Below, piece by piece: positions 52,840 through 62,189 of a stretch of 64,000 nucleotides of DNA. Every line of letters begins with the position of its first letter. The first letter of the stretch is position 1. The translations under genes were made by a program, and so were the position numbers. The notes under the pieces were generated by a model. It had not been told where the DNA came from. It did no database searches and saw only the letters and a program-made list of their open reading frames with translations. Source of the DNA: Streptomyces sp. SID8374 (lineage in GTDB: Bacteria; Actinomycetota; Actinomycetes; Streptomycetales; Streptomycetaceae); NCBI RefSeq assembly GCF_009865135.1, contig NZ_WWGH01000001.1:2790001-2854000 (forward strand). The letters are read 5' to 3'.

Positions 52840-53667
52840 CTACGGCTTGCGGGCTACGGCGAAGATGCGGCGGAACGGGAAGACCGTGCCGTACGGGCCG
52901 GGTGGGTACGCCTCGCGCAGCAGGTCGCGGTATTCGGTGAGGAACGCGTCGCGGGCCTCGGGGTCGTCGGCGAGCGCGGTGAGGACGGGGCGCAGGGCGG
53001 TGCCCTTGACCCAGTCGAGGACGGCGTCCTCGCCGTGCAGGGTCTGGAGGTAGGTGGTCTCCCAGACGTCGGCCGTGCAGCCCAGGTCCCGGAGGCGGGT
53101 GAGGTAGTCGGCGGGGTCCAGGACGGCGGCGGTGCGGTCGCCGGTGCCATGGAGGCGGGGGCGCCAGCGGTCGGAGTCGCGGAGGCGGGCCAGGAGGGTG
53201 TGGCTGGGGGCGGTGAAGTTGCCGGGGACCTGGAAGGCGAGGGTGCCGCCGGGGGCGAGGGCGTCCAGCCAGCGGGGGAAGTACGCGGCGTGGCCGGGGA
53301 TCCACTGGAGCGCGGAGGTGGAGACGATCAGGCCGTACGTCTCGGTGGGCGTCCAGGTGGCGGCGTCGGCCTCGGCGAAGTCGAGGTGGGGCGGGCGGGC
53401 GTGGGCGGCGGCCTCGGCGAGCATCTGCGGGGAGGTGTCGTAGCCGGTGATACGGGCCTCGGGCCAGCGGTCGGCGAGGAGGGCGGTGACGTTTCCGGCG
53501 CCGCAGCCGAGGTCGGCGATGCGGGGTGCGGGGTGGCCGGGGAGGTCGCCGATCCGGGCCAGGAGGTCCTGGAAGGGGCGGGTGCGGTGGTCCGCGTGGC
53601 GCAGGTACTGCTGCGGATCCCAGGTGGGGTCGCTCGTGGGCGGCGTGGGCGGCGTGGGCTGGGTCAT
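52840..53667 (-). CDS. tam: Trans-aconitate 2-methyltransferase
   Basis: The ~275-residue SAM-dependent methyltransferase methylates trans-aconitate, relieving inhibition of aconitase. Motifs are WDPQQYLRHADHRTRPFQDL, IADLGCGAGNVTALLADRWP (SAM motif I), ITGYDTSPQMLAEA, LIVSTSALQWIPGHAAYFPR and MTYLxxL-like WETTYLQTLHGEDAVLDWVK. Start is ATG 53667 or GTG 53682. It is divergent from a MarR regulator with two palindromes between, the same arrangement as the characterised tam/tamR pair of S. coelicolor. Confidence 0.92.
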   Translation of the reverse strand: MTQPTPPTPPTSDPTWDPQQYLRHADHRTRPFQDLLARIGDLPGHPAPRIADLGCGAGNVTALLADRWPEARITGYDTSPQMLAEAAAHARPPHLDFAEADAATWTPTETYGLIVSTSALQWIPGHAAYFPRWLDALAPGGTLAFQVPGNFTAPSHTLLARLRDSDRWRPRLHGTGDRTAAVLDPADYLTRLRDLGCTADVWETTYLQTLHGEDAVLDWVKGTALRPVLTALADDPEARDAFLTEYRDLLREAYPPGPYGTVFPFRRIFAVARKP

Positions 53668-53693
53668 GGGAAACAGGATCACGCTCGCGATAT

Positions 53694-53720
53694 CTTGATG
53701 TCAAGACACTTGAATTCAAG
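53694..53720. promoter_or_regulatory. TamR-type operator: two palindromes
   Basis: CTTGATGTCAAG (53694-53705) and CTTGAATTCAAG (53709-53720) share perfect CTTGA/TCAAG arms and are 15 bases apart centre to centre, so two MarR dimers could bind near the same face. A decayed third site (CTTCATGTCGA) starts near 53724. Minus-strand TTGACATCAAG here could also supply a -35 for tam. Confidence 0.75.
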
Positions 53721-53756
53721 AGACTTCATGTCGACAGACCCTCTACACTGATCCAC

Positions 53757-54254
53757 ATGGAGGACGAGGTCGACCGACTGGTCGCAGCATGGCGCCGGGA
53801 GCGCCCCGACCTCGACGTGGAACCACTCGAGGTGCTCAGTCGCGTCTCCCGTCTGGCACGCCACCTCGACCGGGCCCGCCGCATAGCGTTCGCCGAGCAC
53901 AACCTGGAGCCGTGGGAGTTCGACGTACTGACCTCCCTGCGCCGGGCCGGTGCCCCGTACCAGCTCTCCCCCGGGCAGCTGCTGACCCAGACCCTGGTCA
54001 CCTCGGGCACGATGACCAACCGCATCGACCGGCTGACCAAGAAGAACCTGGTGGAGCGGCTCCCCGACCCCAGCGACCGGCGCGGTGTCCTGGTCCGGCT
54101 GACCGCCGAGGGACGCGACAAGGCGGACCAGTCGCTGGCCGGGCTCCTCGACCAGGAGCGGGCCATCCTCGGCGAGCTCTCCCGCCGCCAGCGCGGTGAA
54201 CTGGCCGGGCTGCTACGCCAGTTGACTGCCCCGTTCGACAACATCCCCGGCTAG
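53757..54254 (+). CDS. tamR: MarR family regulator TamR
   Basis: The 165-residue winged-helix protein matches MarR/PecS-type regulators. It has an N-terminal extra helix (EDEVDRLVAAWRRERPDLDV) typical of the UrtR/TamR group, then FAEHNLEPWEFDVLTSLRRA, LVTSGTMTNRIDRLTKKNLV and PDPSDRRGVLVRLTAEGRD (wing). By family knowledge it represses tam and aconitase-linked genes and releases DNA on binding trans-aconitate or citrate. Divergent position and palindromes support the name. Confidence 0.88.
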   Translation: MEDEVDRLVAAWRRERPDLDVEPLEVLSRVSRLARHLDRARRIAFAEHNLEPWEFDVLTSLRRAGAPYQLSPGQLLTQTLVTSGTMTNRIDRLTKKNLVERLPDPSDRRGVLVRLTAEGRDKADQSLAGLLDQERAILGELSRRQRGELAGLLRQLTAPFDNIPG

Positions 54255-54995
54255 CCGGACCGTTACGGGCTCCGCCGGGCCCACCCCGGCCCGCCGGGCG
54301 AGCGCCACGGCGGCCAGCGTCGAGTGCACCCCGAGCTTGCCCAGCACGTTCTGCATATGGGTGCGGACCGTGTGCGGGGAGAGGAACAGCCGCTCCGCGA
54401 CCGCCTTCCGCCCCAGCCCCGCCACCATGCAGCGCAGCACCTCGCGCTCGCGCGGTGTCAGCGACTCCACCAGCTGCTCGCTCTCGGTGCGGTGCTTGCG
54501 GGTCGCCGTCAGCTCCCGCAGGACCCCGGTCAGCAGCGCGGGCGGCAGATGCGTCTCGTCGCGCAGCACGCCCCGGACCACCGTGAGCAGCCGTTGCAGC
54601 GAGCAGTCCTTGGCCACCCACCCCGAGGCGCCCGCCTGGAGCGCCCGGGCGGCGGACCGCGGGTCGTCCTTCTCCGCGAGCACCACCGAGCGGACGCCGG
54701 GCCGGGCGGCGCGGACCTGGGCGACCAGCGAGATCCCGTCGACGAGGGCCGGCTCCTCCGGCCGGGGCGCGGGGAGCGCCGGGGCGCCGCCGGTGGCCAG
54801 GGCGCCCAGCTCGGCGTCGACCAGGATCACGTCGTACGGGCGTGCCTCGGCGGTCGCGCGCTCCAGTGCGCGCAGCGCGGCCGGGCCGCTGCCCGCCGCC
54901 GCCACGTCCACGTCCGGTTCGGCCGCGAGGGCCGCCGCGAGCGATTCGGCGAAGATGCGGTGGTCGTCGACCACCAGAACCCGGATTCGAGCCAC
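54213..54995 (-). CDS. LuxR-type response regulator (orphan)
   Basis: The 260-residue protein has a receiver-like domain (IRVLVVDDHRIFAESLAAAL, phospho-acceptor Asp in VILVDAEL, Lys in GWVAKDCS) and a C-terminal LuxR HTH (LTPREREVLRCMVAGLGRKA, VAERLFLSPHTVRTHMQNVL). A Pro/Ala-rich insert follows the Asp. GTG 54995 is chosen because the domain begins here. No kinase adjoins it. Its 3' end overlaps the convergent tamR gene by 42 bp. Confidence 0.92.
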   Translation of the reverse strand: MARIRVLVVDDHRIFAESLAAALAAEPDVDVAAAGSGPAALRALERATAEARPYDVILVDAELGALATGGAPALPAPRPEEPALVDGISLVAQVRAARPGVRSVVLAEKDDPRSAARALQAGASGWVAKDCSLQRLLTVVRGVLRDETHLPPALLTGVLRELTATRKHRTESEQLVESLTPREREVLRCMVAGLGRKAVAERLFLSPHTVRTHMQNVLGKLGVHSTLAAVALARRAGVGPAEPVTVRLAGDVVERGSQLA

Positions 54996-55276
54996 AGAGA
55001 GACCCCCATCGGCGGGGGCGGACAGCTGCGGGTACGGCGTCCGGAACTTCCGGCAGGCCCGTGGCCTGCCTTCCGGGTGGCCCGTGGTGCTCCGACCGCC
55101 GTCGTATGCACCGCCCGCCACCCCGTTCCGGGCGCCGTACCCGACTCTCTCGCCCCCTGATTCGGCACCGGCCCCCACCGGTGCTGGGATCAGCGTACGG
55201 GCGGGGGCCGGAGGGGGAAGGCGATTCGCGGAACTGGTGGCCCGGCGTGGATACCCGGGTGTTTATGGTGGGGTTC

Positions 55277-55717
55277 ATGTTCCGTCTTGTGACAGAAGTA
55301 GACAGAGAACGTCGTGTTCTGCTGAGCGGGCGTCTGCGCGACGACAACAGGGCGGCCTCCCCCGCCCTGCGCGCCCTGCTCTCCACCTCCGCCGAGCACG
55401 AAACCCCGCTGGAGGTCTGGGCGTTGGACGGGCACGGCGCGGTCGCCGGCGGGCTGACCGGGCGGACCTGGGCGTACTGGCTCCATGTCGAACTGCTCTG
55501 GGTCGACGCCCGCCACCGCTCCGCCGGCCTCGGGTCCCGGCTGCTCGCCGAGGCCGAGCGGGTGGCCCGTACGGAACGGGCCTGCACCCGCTCCCGGCTG
55601 GAGACCTGGGACTTCCAGGCCCCGGACTTCTACCGGAAGCAGGGGTACGAGGAGATCGGCCGGGTCGAGGACTACCCGCCGGGCGTCACCGAGTTCATCC
55701 TCACCAAGCGGCTCTGA
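55277..55717 (+). CDS. GNAT family N-acetyltransferase
   Basis: The ~146-residue protein has the GNAT fold: LEVWALDGHGAVAGGLTGRT, then VELLWVDARHRSAGLGSRLL (motif A, acetyl-CoA binding), AEAERVARTERACTRSRLET and APDFYRKQGYEEIGRVEDYP (motif B). Start is ATG 55277 or ATG 55265. The substrate is unknown; the family includes antibiotic and small-amine acetyltransferases. It ends 25 bases from the galK stop, convergent. Confidence 0.9.
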   Translation: MFRLVTEVDRERRVLLSGRLRDDNRAASPALRALLSTSAEHETPLEVWALDGHGAVAGGLTGRTWAYWLHVELLWVDARHRSAGLGSRLLAEAERVARTERACTRSRLETWDFQAPDFYRKQGYEEIGRVEDYPPGVTEFILTKRL

Positions 55718-55741
55718 ACAGCCCGTACGCGTAAGGCCGGT

Positions 55742-56923
55742 TCAGCTCAGGCGGCGCGCTCCCGCCGACGGGACTGCCGCGAAGATCCCCGGGGCCGCGT
55801 GGCCCGCCCCGGCGAACGCCTTCGTGACGGCCTCGGCCACCGCGTCGGCCTCCGCCGCCTCCGCCAGCACGATGGCCGAGCCGCCGAAGCCGCCGCCGGT
55901 CATGCGTGCCCCGAGCGCACCGGCCTCCCGTGCCGCCGCGACCGCGAGGTCCAACTCGGCGCAGGAGACCCGCAGATCGTCGCGGAGCGAGCGGTGGCCC
56001 TCGTCCAGGACCGGGCCCGCCGCCCGCACCTCGCCCGCGTCCAGCAGGGCGATGACCTGCTCCACCCGGCGGTTGTCGCCGACGACATGGCGTACGTAAC
56101 GGATGACGGACTCGTCCGCCCCGGCCTCCGCCAGGGTGGCCAGGGCCGCGTCGAGACCGTCGTACGGGAGGTCGCGCAGGGTGGGTATCCCCAGCAGCCG
56201 GGCGCCCTCCTCGCAGCCGGCCCGGCGCTCCGCGTACGCCCCGTCGCCGAGCGCGTGCTTGACCCGGGTGTCGACGACCAGGAGCGTGAGGCCCTGGGCG
56301 GCCAGGTCGAAGGGGACCTGGCGCAGGGTGAGGTCGCGGGTGTCCAGGTGCAGGGCGTGGCCCTCGGTGCAGCAGGCCGACGCCATCTGGTCCATGATCC
56401 CGCAGGGCACGCCGACGAAGTCGTTCTCGGCGCGGCGCCCGATCACGGCCAGTTCCGGTCCGCTCAGGCCGAGTTGGAACAGGTCGTTCAGGGCGAGCGC
56501 GGTGACGGTCTCCAGGGCGGCGGAGGAGGAGAGCCCCGCGCCGGTGGGGACGGTGGAGGTCAGTGCGATGTCGGCGCCGGTGACCGGGTGGCCGGCCTCG
56601 CGCAGCGCCCAGACCACGCCCGCCGGGTAGGCGGCCCAGCCGTGGCCGGAGTGCGGAGCCAGCTCCTCCACGCGCAGGGAGACGACGCCGCCGGGCACGT
56701 CGGTGGAGTACAGCCGCAGGACGCCGTCGGTGCGCGGGGAGACGGCGGCGCGGGCGGTGTGCGGGAGGGCGAGCGGCATGACGAAGCCGTCGTTGAAGTC
56801 GGTGTACTCGCCGATGAGGTTCACCCGTCCGGGTGCCGCCCATACGCCGTGGGGTTCACCCCCGTACAGCTCGGTGAAGGTGGCGGCGGGGTCGGGCCCG
56901 GTCTGCGCGGCGGTCTCGGTCAT
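55742..56923 (-). CDS. galK: Galactokinase
   Basis: The 393-residue GHMP kinase phosphorylates galactose in the Leloir pathway. The galactokinase signature reads [15 protein letters not shown], where Tyr and Phe replace the more usual His and Tyr. The ATP loop is [14 protein letters not shown], and [15 protein letters not shown] is motif 3. ATG 56923 overlaps the galE stop (ATGA). It is the last gene of galTEK. Confidence 0.97.
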   Translation of the reverse strand: MTETAAQTGPDPAATFTELYGGEPHGVWAAPGRVNLIGEYTDFNDGFVMPLALPHTARAAVSPRTDGVLRLYSTDVPGGVVSLRVEELAPHSGHGWAAYPAGVVWALREAGHPVTGADIALTSTVPTGAGLSSSAALETVTALALNDLFQLGLSGPELAVIGRRAENDFVGVPCGIMDQMASACCTEGHALHLDTRDLTLRQVPFDLAAQGLTLLVVDTRVKHALGDGAYAERRAGCEEGARLLGIPTLRDLPYDGLDAALATLAEAGADESVIRYVRHVVGDNRRVEQVIALLDAGEVRAAGPVLDEGHRSLRDDLRVSCAELDLAVAAAREAGALGARMTGGGFGGSAIVLAEAAEADAVAEAVTKAFAGAGHAAPGIFAAVPSAGARRLS

Positions 56924-57900
56924 GGGGTGGTGGTCTCCTCTCGGCGGGCGAACTCCCAGGCGTCGGCGACGATTCCGGCCAGGTCGGCGCGGGACGGCTG
57001 CCAGCCGAGGCGTTCGACGGCGGTGGCGGCGGAGGCGACGAGGACGGCCGGGTCGCCGCCTCGGCGCGGGGCGGGGGTCTCGGGGACCGGGTGGCCGGTG
57101 ACCTTGCGGACGGTCTCGATGACCTCGCGGACCGAGAAGCCGTTGCCGTTGCCGAGGTTGCAGATGAGGTGCTCGCCGGGGGCGGCGGCGTCCAGGGCGA
57201 GGAGGTGGGCCTCGGCGAGGTCGGCGACGTGGATGTAGTCGCGGACGCAGGTGCCGTCGGGGGTGGGGTAGTCGTCGCCGTAGACGGAGATCGACTCCCG
57301 CTTGCCCAGGGCCACTTGGAGGACGAGCGGGATGAGGTGGGACTCGGGGGTGTGGCGCTCGCCGCAACTGCCGTACGCACCGGCCACGTTGAAGTAGCGC
57401 AGCGAGACGGCGGCGAGGCCGTGGGCGGTGGCCTCGCCGCTGATCATGTGGTCGACGGCGAGCTTGGAGGCGCCGTACGGGCTGGTGGGGGCGGTGGGGT
57501 CGGTCTCGGTGATGGGGGTGGAGACCGGTTCGCCGTAGGTGGCGGCGGTGGAGGAGAAGACGAGGGTGCGCACGCCGTGTTGGCGCATGGCGGCGAGGAG
57601 GGCGGTGGTGCCGCCGACGTTGTTGACCCAGTACTTCTCGGGGTCCACGACGGACTCGCCGACCTGGGAGTAGGCGGCGAAGTGCAGGACCCCGTCGTAG
57701 GAGGGGTCGAGGTGGCGGGCGGCGTCCTGGATGCGGCCCTCGATGAACGTGGCGCCGGCCGGGACGCCGACGCGGAAGCCGGTGGAGAGGTCGTCCAGGA
57801 CGGTGACCGTGTGCCCGGCCTCCAGCAGATGCTGGGCGACGACGCTGCCGACGTAACCGGCACCGCCGGTGACCAGGTACTTCTTCTTCGGGTTGCTCAT
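56920..57900 (-). CDS. galE: UDP-glucose 4-epimerase
   Basis: The 326-residue short-chain epimerase has the NAD-binding TGGAGYVGS, the catalytic YxxxK in [12 protein letters not shown], Ser/Thr in [12 protein letters not shown], and the C-terminal [20 protein letters not shown]. It interconverts UDP-Gal and UDP-Glc. Its start overlaps the galT stop (ATGA) and its stop overlaps galK, so the three genes are translationally coupled. Confidence 0.97.
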   Translation of the reverse strand: MSNPKKKYLVTGGAGYVGSVVAQHLLEAGHTVTVLDDLSTGFRVGVPAGATFIEGRIQDAARHLDPSYDGVLHFAAYSQVGESVVDPEKYWVNNVGGTTALLAAMRQHGVRTLVFSSTAATYGEPVSTPITETDPTAPTSPYGASKLAVDHMISGEATAHGLAAVSLRYFNVAGAYGSCGERHTPESHLIPLVLQVALGKRESISVYGDDYPTPDGTCVRDYIHVADLAEAHLLALDAAAPGEHLICNLGNGNGFSVREVIETVRKVTGHPVPETPAPRRGGDPAVLVASAATAVERLGWQPSRADLAGIVADAWEFARREETTTP

Positions 57901-58940
57901 TCGCTCGCTACCTCTCGCAGTCGCTGGGCCGCGGCTTCCGGCGGCACGTCGTTGATGAACACACTCATGCCGGATTCGGAACCCGCGAGGAACTTCAGCT
58001 TGCCGGAGGTGCGGCGAATGGTGAAAAGCTCCAGGTGCAGGGCGAACTCCTCCCGGCCGTCCACCCCGAACGGCGCCTGGTGCCAGGCGGAGATGTACGG
58101 GGTCGGCGGTTCGCCGGGTCCGAAGATCCGGTCGAAGCGCCTCAAGAGTTCCAGATAGACCTGTGGGAACTCTGTCCGGGCGGCCTCGTCGAGTGCGGGC
58201 AGGTCGGGGACGCGGCGGCGGGGGTGGAGGTGGACCTCGTAGGGCCAGTGCGCCGCGTACGGGACGTAGGCGATCCAGTGGTCGGTGGCGAGGACGACCC
58301 GGGTGCCCTCCTTCTCCTCGCGGGCGACCACGTCGTCGAAGAGGTTCCCGCCGGTCCCGGCGCGGTGGCGGGCGGCCGAGGCGAGCATCAGCTCGGTGCG
58401 CGGGGTGACGAAGGGGTAGCCGTAGATCTGGCCGTGCGGGTGGCCGAGGGTGACGCCGATCTCGGCGCCCCGGTTCTCGAAGCAGAAGACCTGGGTGACC
58501 TGGTCGAGGGCGGAGAGCGCGGCGGTGCGGTCGGTCCAGGCGGCGAGGACGAGCGCGGCCTGCTCCTCGGTGAGGTCGGCGAAGGACGCGTCGTGGTCGG
58601 AGGTGAAGCAGACGACCTCGCAGCGGCCGGAGTCGCCGGCGAGGGAGGGGAAGCGGTTCTCGAAGACGGCGACGTCGTAGTGGCTGTCGGGGATCTCGCT
58701 GAGGCGCCCCTCCCGGGTGGGGCAGAGCGGGCAGGCGTCGGCCGGCGGGTGGTAGGTGCGGGCCTGGCGGTGCGAGGCGACGGCGACCGCGTCGCCGAGC
58801 AGCGGGTCGCGGCGGATCTCCGAGGAGGTCGACACCGCGTCGAGAGGGCGCCGGTCGACGGCGTCGCGGACGGTGCCGTCCTCGGAGTCGTAGTAGATCA
58901 GCTCACGGCCGTCGGCCAGACGCGTAACCGTCTTCTTCAC
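57897..58940 (-). CDS. galT: Galactose-1-phosphate uridylyltransferase
   Basis: The 347-residue enzyme has the active site [12 protein letters not shown], a zinc pair in [19 protein letters not shown] and [23 protein letters not shown] 58940 with GGAGGA upstream is chosen; the frame is open further upstream through the promoter. It is the first gene of galTEK. Confidence 0.97.
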   Translation of the reverse strand: MKKTVTRLADGRELIYYDSEDGTVRDAVDRRPLDAVSTSSEIRRDPLLGDAVAVASHRQARTYHPPADACPLCPTREGRLSEIPDSHYDVAVFENRFPSLAGDSGRCEVVCFTSDHDASFADLTEEQAALVLAAWTDRTAALSALDQVTQVFCFENRGAEIGVTLGHPHGQIYGYPFVTPRTELMLASAARHRAGTGGNLFDDVVAREEKEGTRVVLATDHWIAYVPYAAHWPYEVHLHPRRRVPDLPALDEAARTEFPQVYLELLRRFDRIFGPGEPPTPYISAWHQAPFGVDGREEFALHLELFTIRRTSGKLKFLAGSESGMSVFINDVPPEAAAQRLREVASE

Positions 58941-58981
58941 CAGGGTCCTCCACCCGTTCCCTCCAACCAACATAAACGCAC

Positions 58982-59012
58982 ATAACAAATCACAAGCGAA
59001 CACCCCCGTCAA
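58982..59012 (-). promoter_or_regulatory. Candidate galTEK promoter
   Basis: On the minus strand TTGACG (59012-59007) is followed after 17-19 bases by the AT-rich TTTGTTATG (58989-58981). The stretch includes TGTGAT and two TTATG/TTTATG direct repeats, reminiscent of repeated hexamers reported at the S. lividans galP1 promoter. The resulting leader would be ~35-45 nt. Confidence 0.4.
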
Positions 59013-59111
59013 TGGCCGCCACGGCGACAGGTCGCCCGCGCCACTTCGGTACGGCATACCCGGACATTCCCCCGCACTCGATCACGATCGAACAAAGAAC
59101 ATCAACGCAAC

Positions 59112-59128
59112 TGTTCATTTAACGAACA
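59112..59128. promoter_or_regulatory. Candidate operator before the galactose-linked symporter
   Basis: TGTTCATTTAACGAACA is a 17-bp palindrome with one mismatched pair, 54 bases before the symporter start and ~170 bases before galT on the other strand. It is AT-rich in a GC-rich genome. A sugar-responsive repressor could act on both divergent units from here. Confidence 0.5.
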
Positions 59129-59181
59129 CAGAGGCGTAAGTTCCCTCGGGTTCAGTTCGCGCAACGAAGCGAGTACCCCCC

Positions 59182-60852
59182 ATGCAGACACTGGCCGAAG
59201 GGCTCCGTCTCCCCACGAACGGGCTCGACTACGCCATCCTGGCGATCTACTTCGTCGTCGTCCTCGGCATCGGCTTCGCGGCCCGTGCGAGTGTGAGGAC
59301 GAGCCTCGACTTCTTCCTCTCCGGACGGTCGCTGCCCGCCTGGGTGACCGGTCTCGCCTTCGTCGCGGCGAATCTCGGGGCCACCGAGATCCTCGGCATG
59401 GCGGCGACCGGCGCGCAGTACGGCGTCGCGGTGGTCCACTGGTACTGGATCGGCGCCATCCCCGCCATGGTCTTCCTCGGCCTGGTGATGATGCCGTTCT
59501 ACTACCGCTCCAAGGTGCGCTCCGTACCGGAGTTCCTGCTCCAGCGGTTCGACAAGTCAGCCCACCTGCTGAGCTCCGTACTCTTCGCCTTCGCGGCGAT
59601 CCTGATCGCGGGCGTCAACCTCTACGCCCTGTCGATCGTCGTGGAGGCGCTCCTGGGCTGGCCGCAGTGGGTCGCGATCGTCGTCGCGGGCCTGTTCGTG
59701 CTGATCTACATCACCATCGGCGGCCTCTCCTCGGCGATCTACAACGAGGTGCTCCAGTTCTTCGTCATCCTCGCCGCGCTCATCCCGATCACCGTGCTGG
59801 GCCTCAAGAGGGTCGGCGGCTGGGACGCCATGAGCGACTCGCTGACCAAGCAGCACGGCGGCGACTTCATGACCGCGTGGGGCGGCACCGGCATCGGTGA
59901 CGCCAACCCGCTGGGCGCCAACTGGCTGACGATCATCCTCGGCCTCGGCTTCGTGCTCTCCTTCGGCTACTGGACGACGAACTTCGCCGAGGTGCAGCGC
60001 GCGCTCTCCGCGAAGAACCTCTCCGCCGCCAAGCGCACCCCGCTGATCGCCGCCTTCCCGAAGATCTTCATCGTCTTCGCGGTGATGATCCCGGGCCTGG
60101 TCGCCGCCGTGATCGTGCCGCAGATCGGCACCCCGGACTCGGACCTCACGTACAACGACGCGATCCCGCTGCTGATGCAGGAGCTGCTGCCCAACGGGGT
60201 GCTCGGCATCGCGGTGACCGGTCTGCTCGCCGCGTTCATGGCGGGCATGGCGGCCAACGTGTCCTCGTTCAACACGGTGTTCACGACCGACATCTGGCAG
60301 CGGTACGTGGTGAAGGACAAGCCGGACACGTACTACCTGAGGTTCGGCCGGCTGATCACGGCGATCGGCGTACTGGCCTCGATCGGCACGGCGTTCATCG
60401 CGGCGAGCTTCTCGAACATCATGAGCTACTTGCAGACGCTCTTCTCGTTCTTCAACGTCCCGATGTTCGTCGTCTTCATCATCGGCATGTTCTGGAAGCG
60501 GGCTTCCATGAAGTCCGGTGTCTGGGGGCTGATCGCGGGCACCGGCGCCGCGATGGTCAACTACTTCTGGATCTACAAGGGCGGGGTCATCGACATCCCG
60601 TCCGACCAGGGCGCCAACTTCGTCTCCGCGATCGTCGGGTTCGTCGCCGGGGCCGTCGTCATGGTCGTCGTCACGCTCTTCACCGCGCCGAAGCCCGACG
60701 CGGAGCTGGCCGGTCTGGTGTACGGGACCGTCTCCCCCGACCCCGACGAGGCGCTGGAGGAGGCCGACAAGGCCTGGTACCGCAAGCCCGCCCTGCTCGG
60801 CTGGGGCGCGATCGTGCTCGCGGCCCTGTGCTACGTCCCGTACTCGTTCTGA
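59182..60852 (+). CDS. Sodium:solute symporter (SSS family)
   Basis: The 556-residue protein has about 14 helices in the LeuT/SSS fold. It begins LDYAILAIYFVVVLGIGFAA and has GLAFVAANLGATEILGMAA (discontinuous helix region), YNEVLQFFVILAALIPITVL and the family-typical GLLAAFMAGMAANVSSFNTV. Divergent from galTEK across a palindrome, it is probably a sodium-coupled galactose/glucose transporter. Length is normal. Confidence 0.93.
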   Translation: MQTLAEGLRLPTNGLDYAILAIYFVVVLGIGFAARASVRTSLDFFLSGRSLPAWVTGLAFVAANLGATEILGMAATGAQYGVAVVHWYWIGAIPAMVFLGLVMMPFYYRSKVRSVPEFLLQRFDKSAHLLSSVLFAFAAILIAGVNLYALSIVVEALLGWPQWVAIVVAGLFVLIYITIGGLSSAIYNEVLQFFVILAALIPITVLGLKRVGGWDAMSDSLTKQHGGDFMTAWGGTGIGDANPLGANWLTIILGLGFVLSFGYWTTNFAEVQRALSAKNLSAAKRTPLIAAFPKIFIVFAVMIPGLVAAVIVPQIGTPDSDLTYNDAIPLLMQELLPNGVLGIAVTGLLAAFMAGMAANVSSFNTVFTTDIWQRYVVKDKPDTYYLRFGRLITAIGVLASIGTAFIAASFSNIMSYLQTLFSFFNVPMFVVFIIGMFWKRASMKSGVWGLIAGTGAAMVNYFWIYKGGVIDIPSDQGANFVSAIVGFVAGAVVMVVVTLFTAPKPDAELAGLVYGTVSPDPDEALEEADKAWYRKPALLGWGAIVLAALCYVPYSF

Positions 60853-60878
60853 CACCCGTTCCGATCGGAGGAACCACC

Positions 60879-61175
60879 ATGTCCGACCTGCACAAGGAAG
60901 TCTCCGAACTGGAGCGCAAGTCCGCGACCGCGGCCCGGCTCTTCGACATCCGGCGGATCATCGGCGGCCTGTTCGTGGTCTACGGCGTGATCGTCACCAT
61001 CGCCGGGATCAGCCCGTCCGACGCCGACCTGAAGAAGGCCGAGGGCGTCCACATCAACCTGTGGACCGGCCTGGCGATGCTGGCGCTCGGGCTGTTCTTC
61101 CTGGCCTGGATGAAGCTCCGCCCGGCGGAGGCACCGGCCGCACCCGACCCGGAGCCGGGGCCCGACGCGGGCTGA
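60879..61175 (+). CDS. Small two-helix membrane protein
   Basis: The 98-residue protein has helices at ~27-45 (IIGGLFVVYGVIVTIAGI) and ~63-80 (LWTGLAMLALGLFFLAWM), a charged coiled N-terminus (HKEVSELERKSATAARLFDI) and an acidic Pro-rich tail. ATG 60879 has CGGAGGAA upstream. It starts 26 bases after the symporter stop, so it may be an accessory subunit of that transporter; small partners of this kind are known beside actinobacterial SSS genes. Function unproven. Confidence 0.88.
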   Translation: MSDLHKEVSELERKSATAARLFDIRRIIGGLFVVYGVIVTIAGISPSDADLKKAEGVHINLWTGLAMLALGLFFLAWMKLRPAEAPAAPDPEPGPDAG

Positions 61176-61208
61176 GGACCCGGCCGCCGTGCCCGCAGGG
61201 GCCCTACG

Positions 61209-61943
61209 TCACCCGCGCTGCCCGGGGACGTACGGCCCCTGCTCCGTACCGCCGTCGCTGCCTCCGCCGCCGCTCCTGCTGCCCGCCGCCCGGTCCAGCA
61301 GCCCGGTGCGGGCCGCGAGGGCGGCCGCCTCCAGCCGGGAGCCGACGCCCAGCTTCATCAGGACCCGCTGGACGTGCGTACGGGCGGTGCTCGGCGCGAT
61401 CCGCATCCCGGCCGCGATCAGCCGGGTGTCCTCGCCCTCGGCGACCCGGACCAGGACCTCCGCCTCGCGCGGGGTCAGCATCTGGAGCAGGCGGCGGCCC
61501 TCGTCGTCGGGCTGGGCCGCCGGGTTGAGCAGCTCGGCGAAGGCGCCGCGCAACAGCTGCGGGGCGACCGCGCTCTCCCCCGCCCGCGCCTTCAGCATCG
61601 CCCGCTCCACGCCCTCGATGCGCTCGTCGTGGCGGACGTACCCCGCCGCCCCGGCCGCGAAGGCCGCGGCGATCCCGCGCGGGCTCGGCACCGGCCCGAG
61701 GACCACCACCGCGACCTGCGGGCGCTCCCGGCCGATGCGCACGATCGGGTCGAACACCCCCGGCGCGGCGGGCGAGGCCGTACCGAAGAGGCAGACCTCC
61801 GGGGCCCTGTTGACCACCAGCTCCGCCGACCCGGCCGTCGGGGCGGCCGCCGCGAGCACCCGGTGGCCGCGCAGTTTCAGCGCCGAGGCGAGTGCCTCGG
61901 CGAGCAGGCGGTGATCGTCGACCACCATGAGCCGCACGCTCAT
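61209..61943 (-). CDS. LuxR-type regulator with degenerate receiver domain
   Basis: The 244-residue protein has an N-terminal receiver-like domain (VRLMVVDDHRLLAEALASAL) and a C-terminal LuxR HTH (MLTPREAEVLVRVAEGEDTR, IAAGMRIAPSTARTHVQRVL). The acidic pair of the receiver is present, but the position of the phospho-acceptor reads PEVCLFGTASP with no Asp, and the usual conserved Lys is His (GYVRHDERI). It is therefore probably not controlled by phosphorylation. No kinase adjoins it. Confidence 0.9.
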   Translation of the reverse strand: MSVRLMVVDDHRLLAEALASALKLRGHRVLAAAAPTAGSAELVVNRAPEVCLFGTASPAAPGVFDPIVRIGRERPQVAVVVLGPVPSPRGIAAAFAAGAAGYVRHDERIEGVERAMLKARAGESAVAPQLLRGAFAELLNPAAQPDDEGRRLLQMLTPREAEVLVRVAEGEDTRLIAAGMRIAPSTARTHVQRVLMKLGVGSRLEAAALAARTGLLDRAAGSRSGGGGSDGGTEQGPYVPGQRG

Positions 61944-62118
61944 CGATCAAGCTCCAAGTGCCCCGTACGCCCTGGTTACCGGCCCCCCGGGCTCCTGACC
62001 CGGCAAGGTACACGCTTGTTCGACGGCGTGTGCCCCTTACGGGGGAGAAGCCCCCGTGAATGCCGAATTCTGCGCCATTGAGGGCCACTTGAGGGTCGCG
62101 GGAACGGCGGAAAACGAT

Positions 62119-62163
62119 CAGCCCTGCCAGTCGGTGATCATCGGTGACCGACTGGCAGGGCTG
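62119..62163 (-). terminator. 17-bp perfect-stem terminator
   Basis: Arms 62119-62135 and 62147-62163 (CAGCCCTGCCAGTCGGT and its exact complement) flank an 11-base loop, 26 bases after the stop of the PQQ-propeller gene. It is the strongest hairpin in the window and should end leftward transcription. Confidence 0.85.
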
Positions 62164-62189
62164 TCGCGGAACTACGGGTGAGCGGGCGG

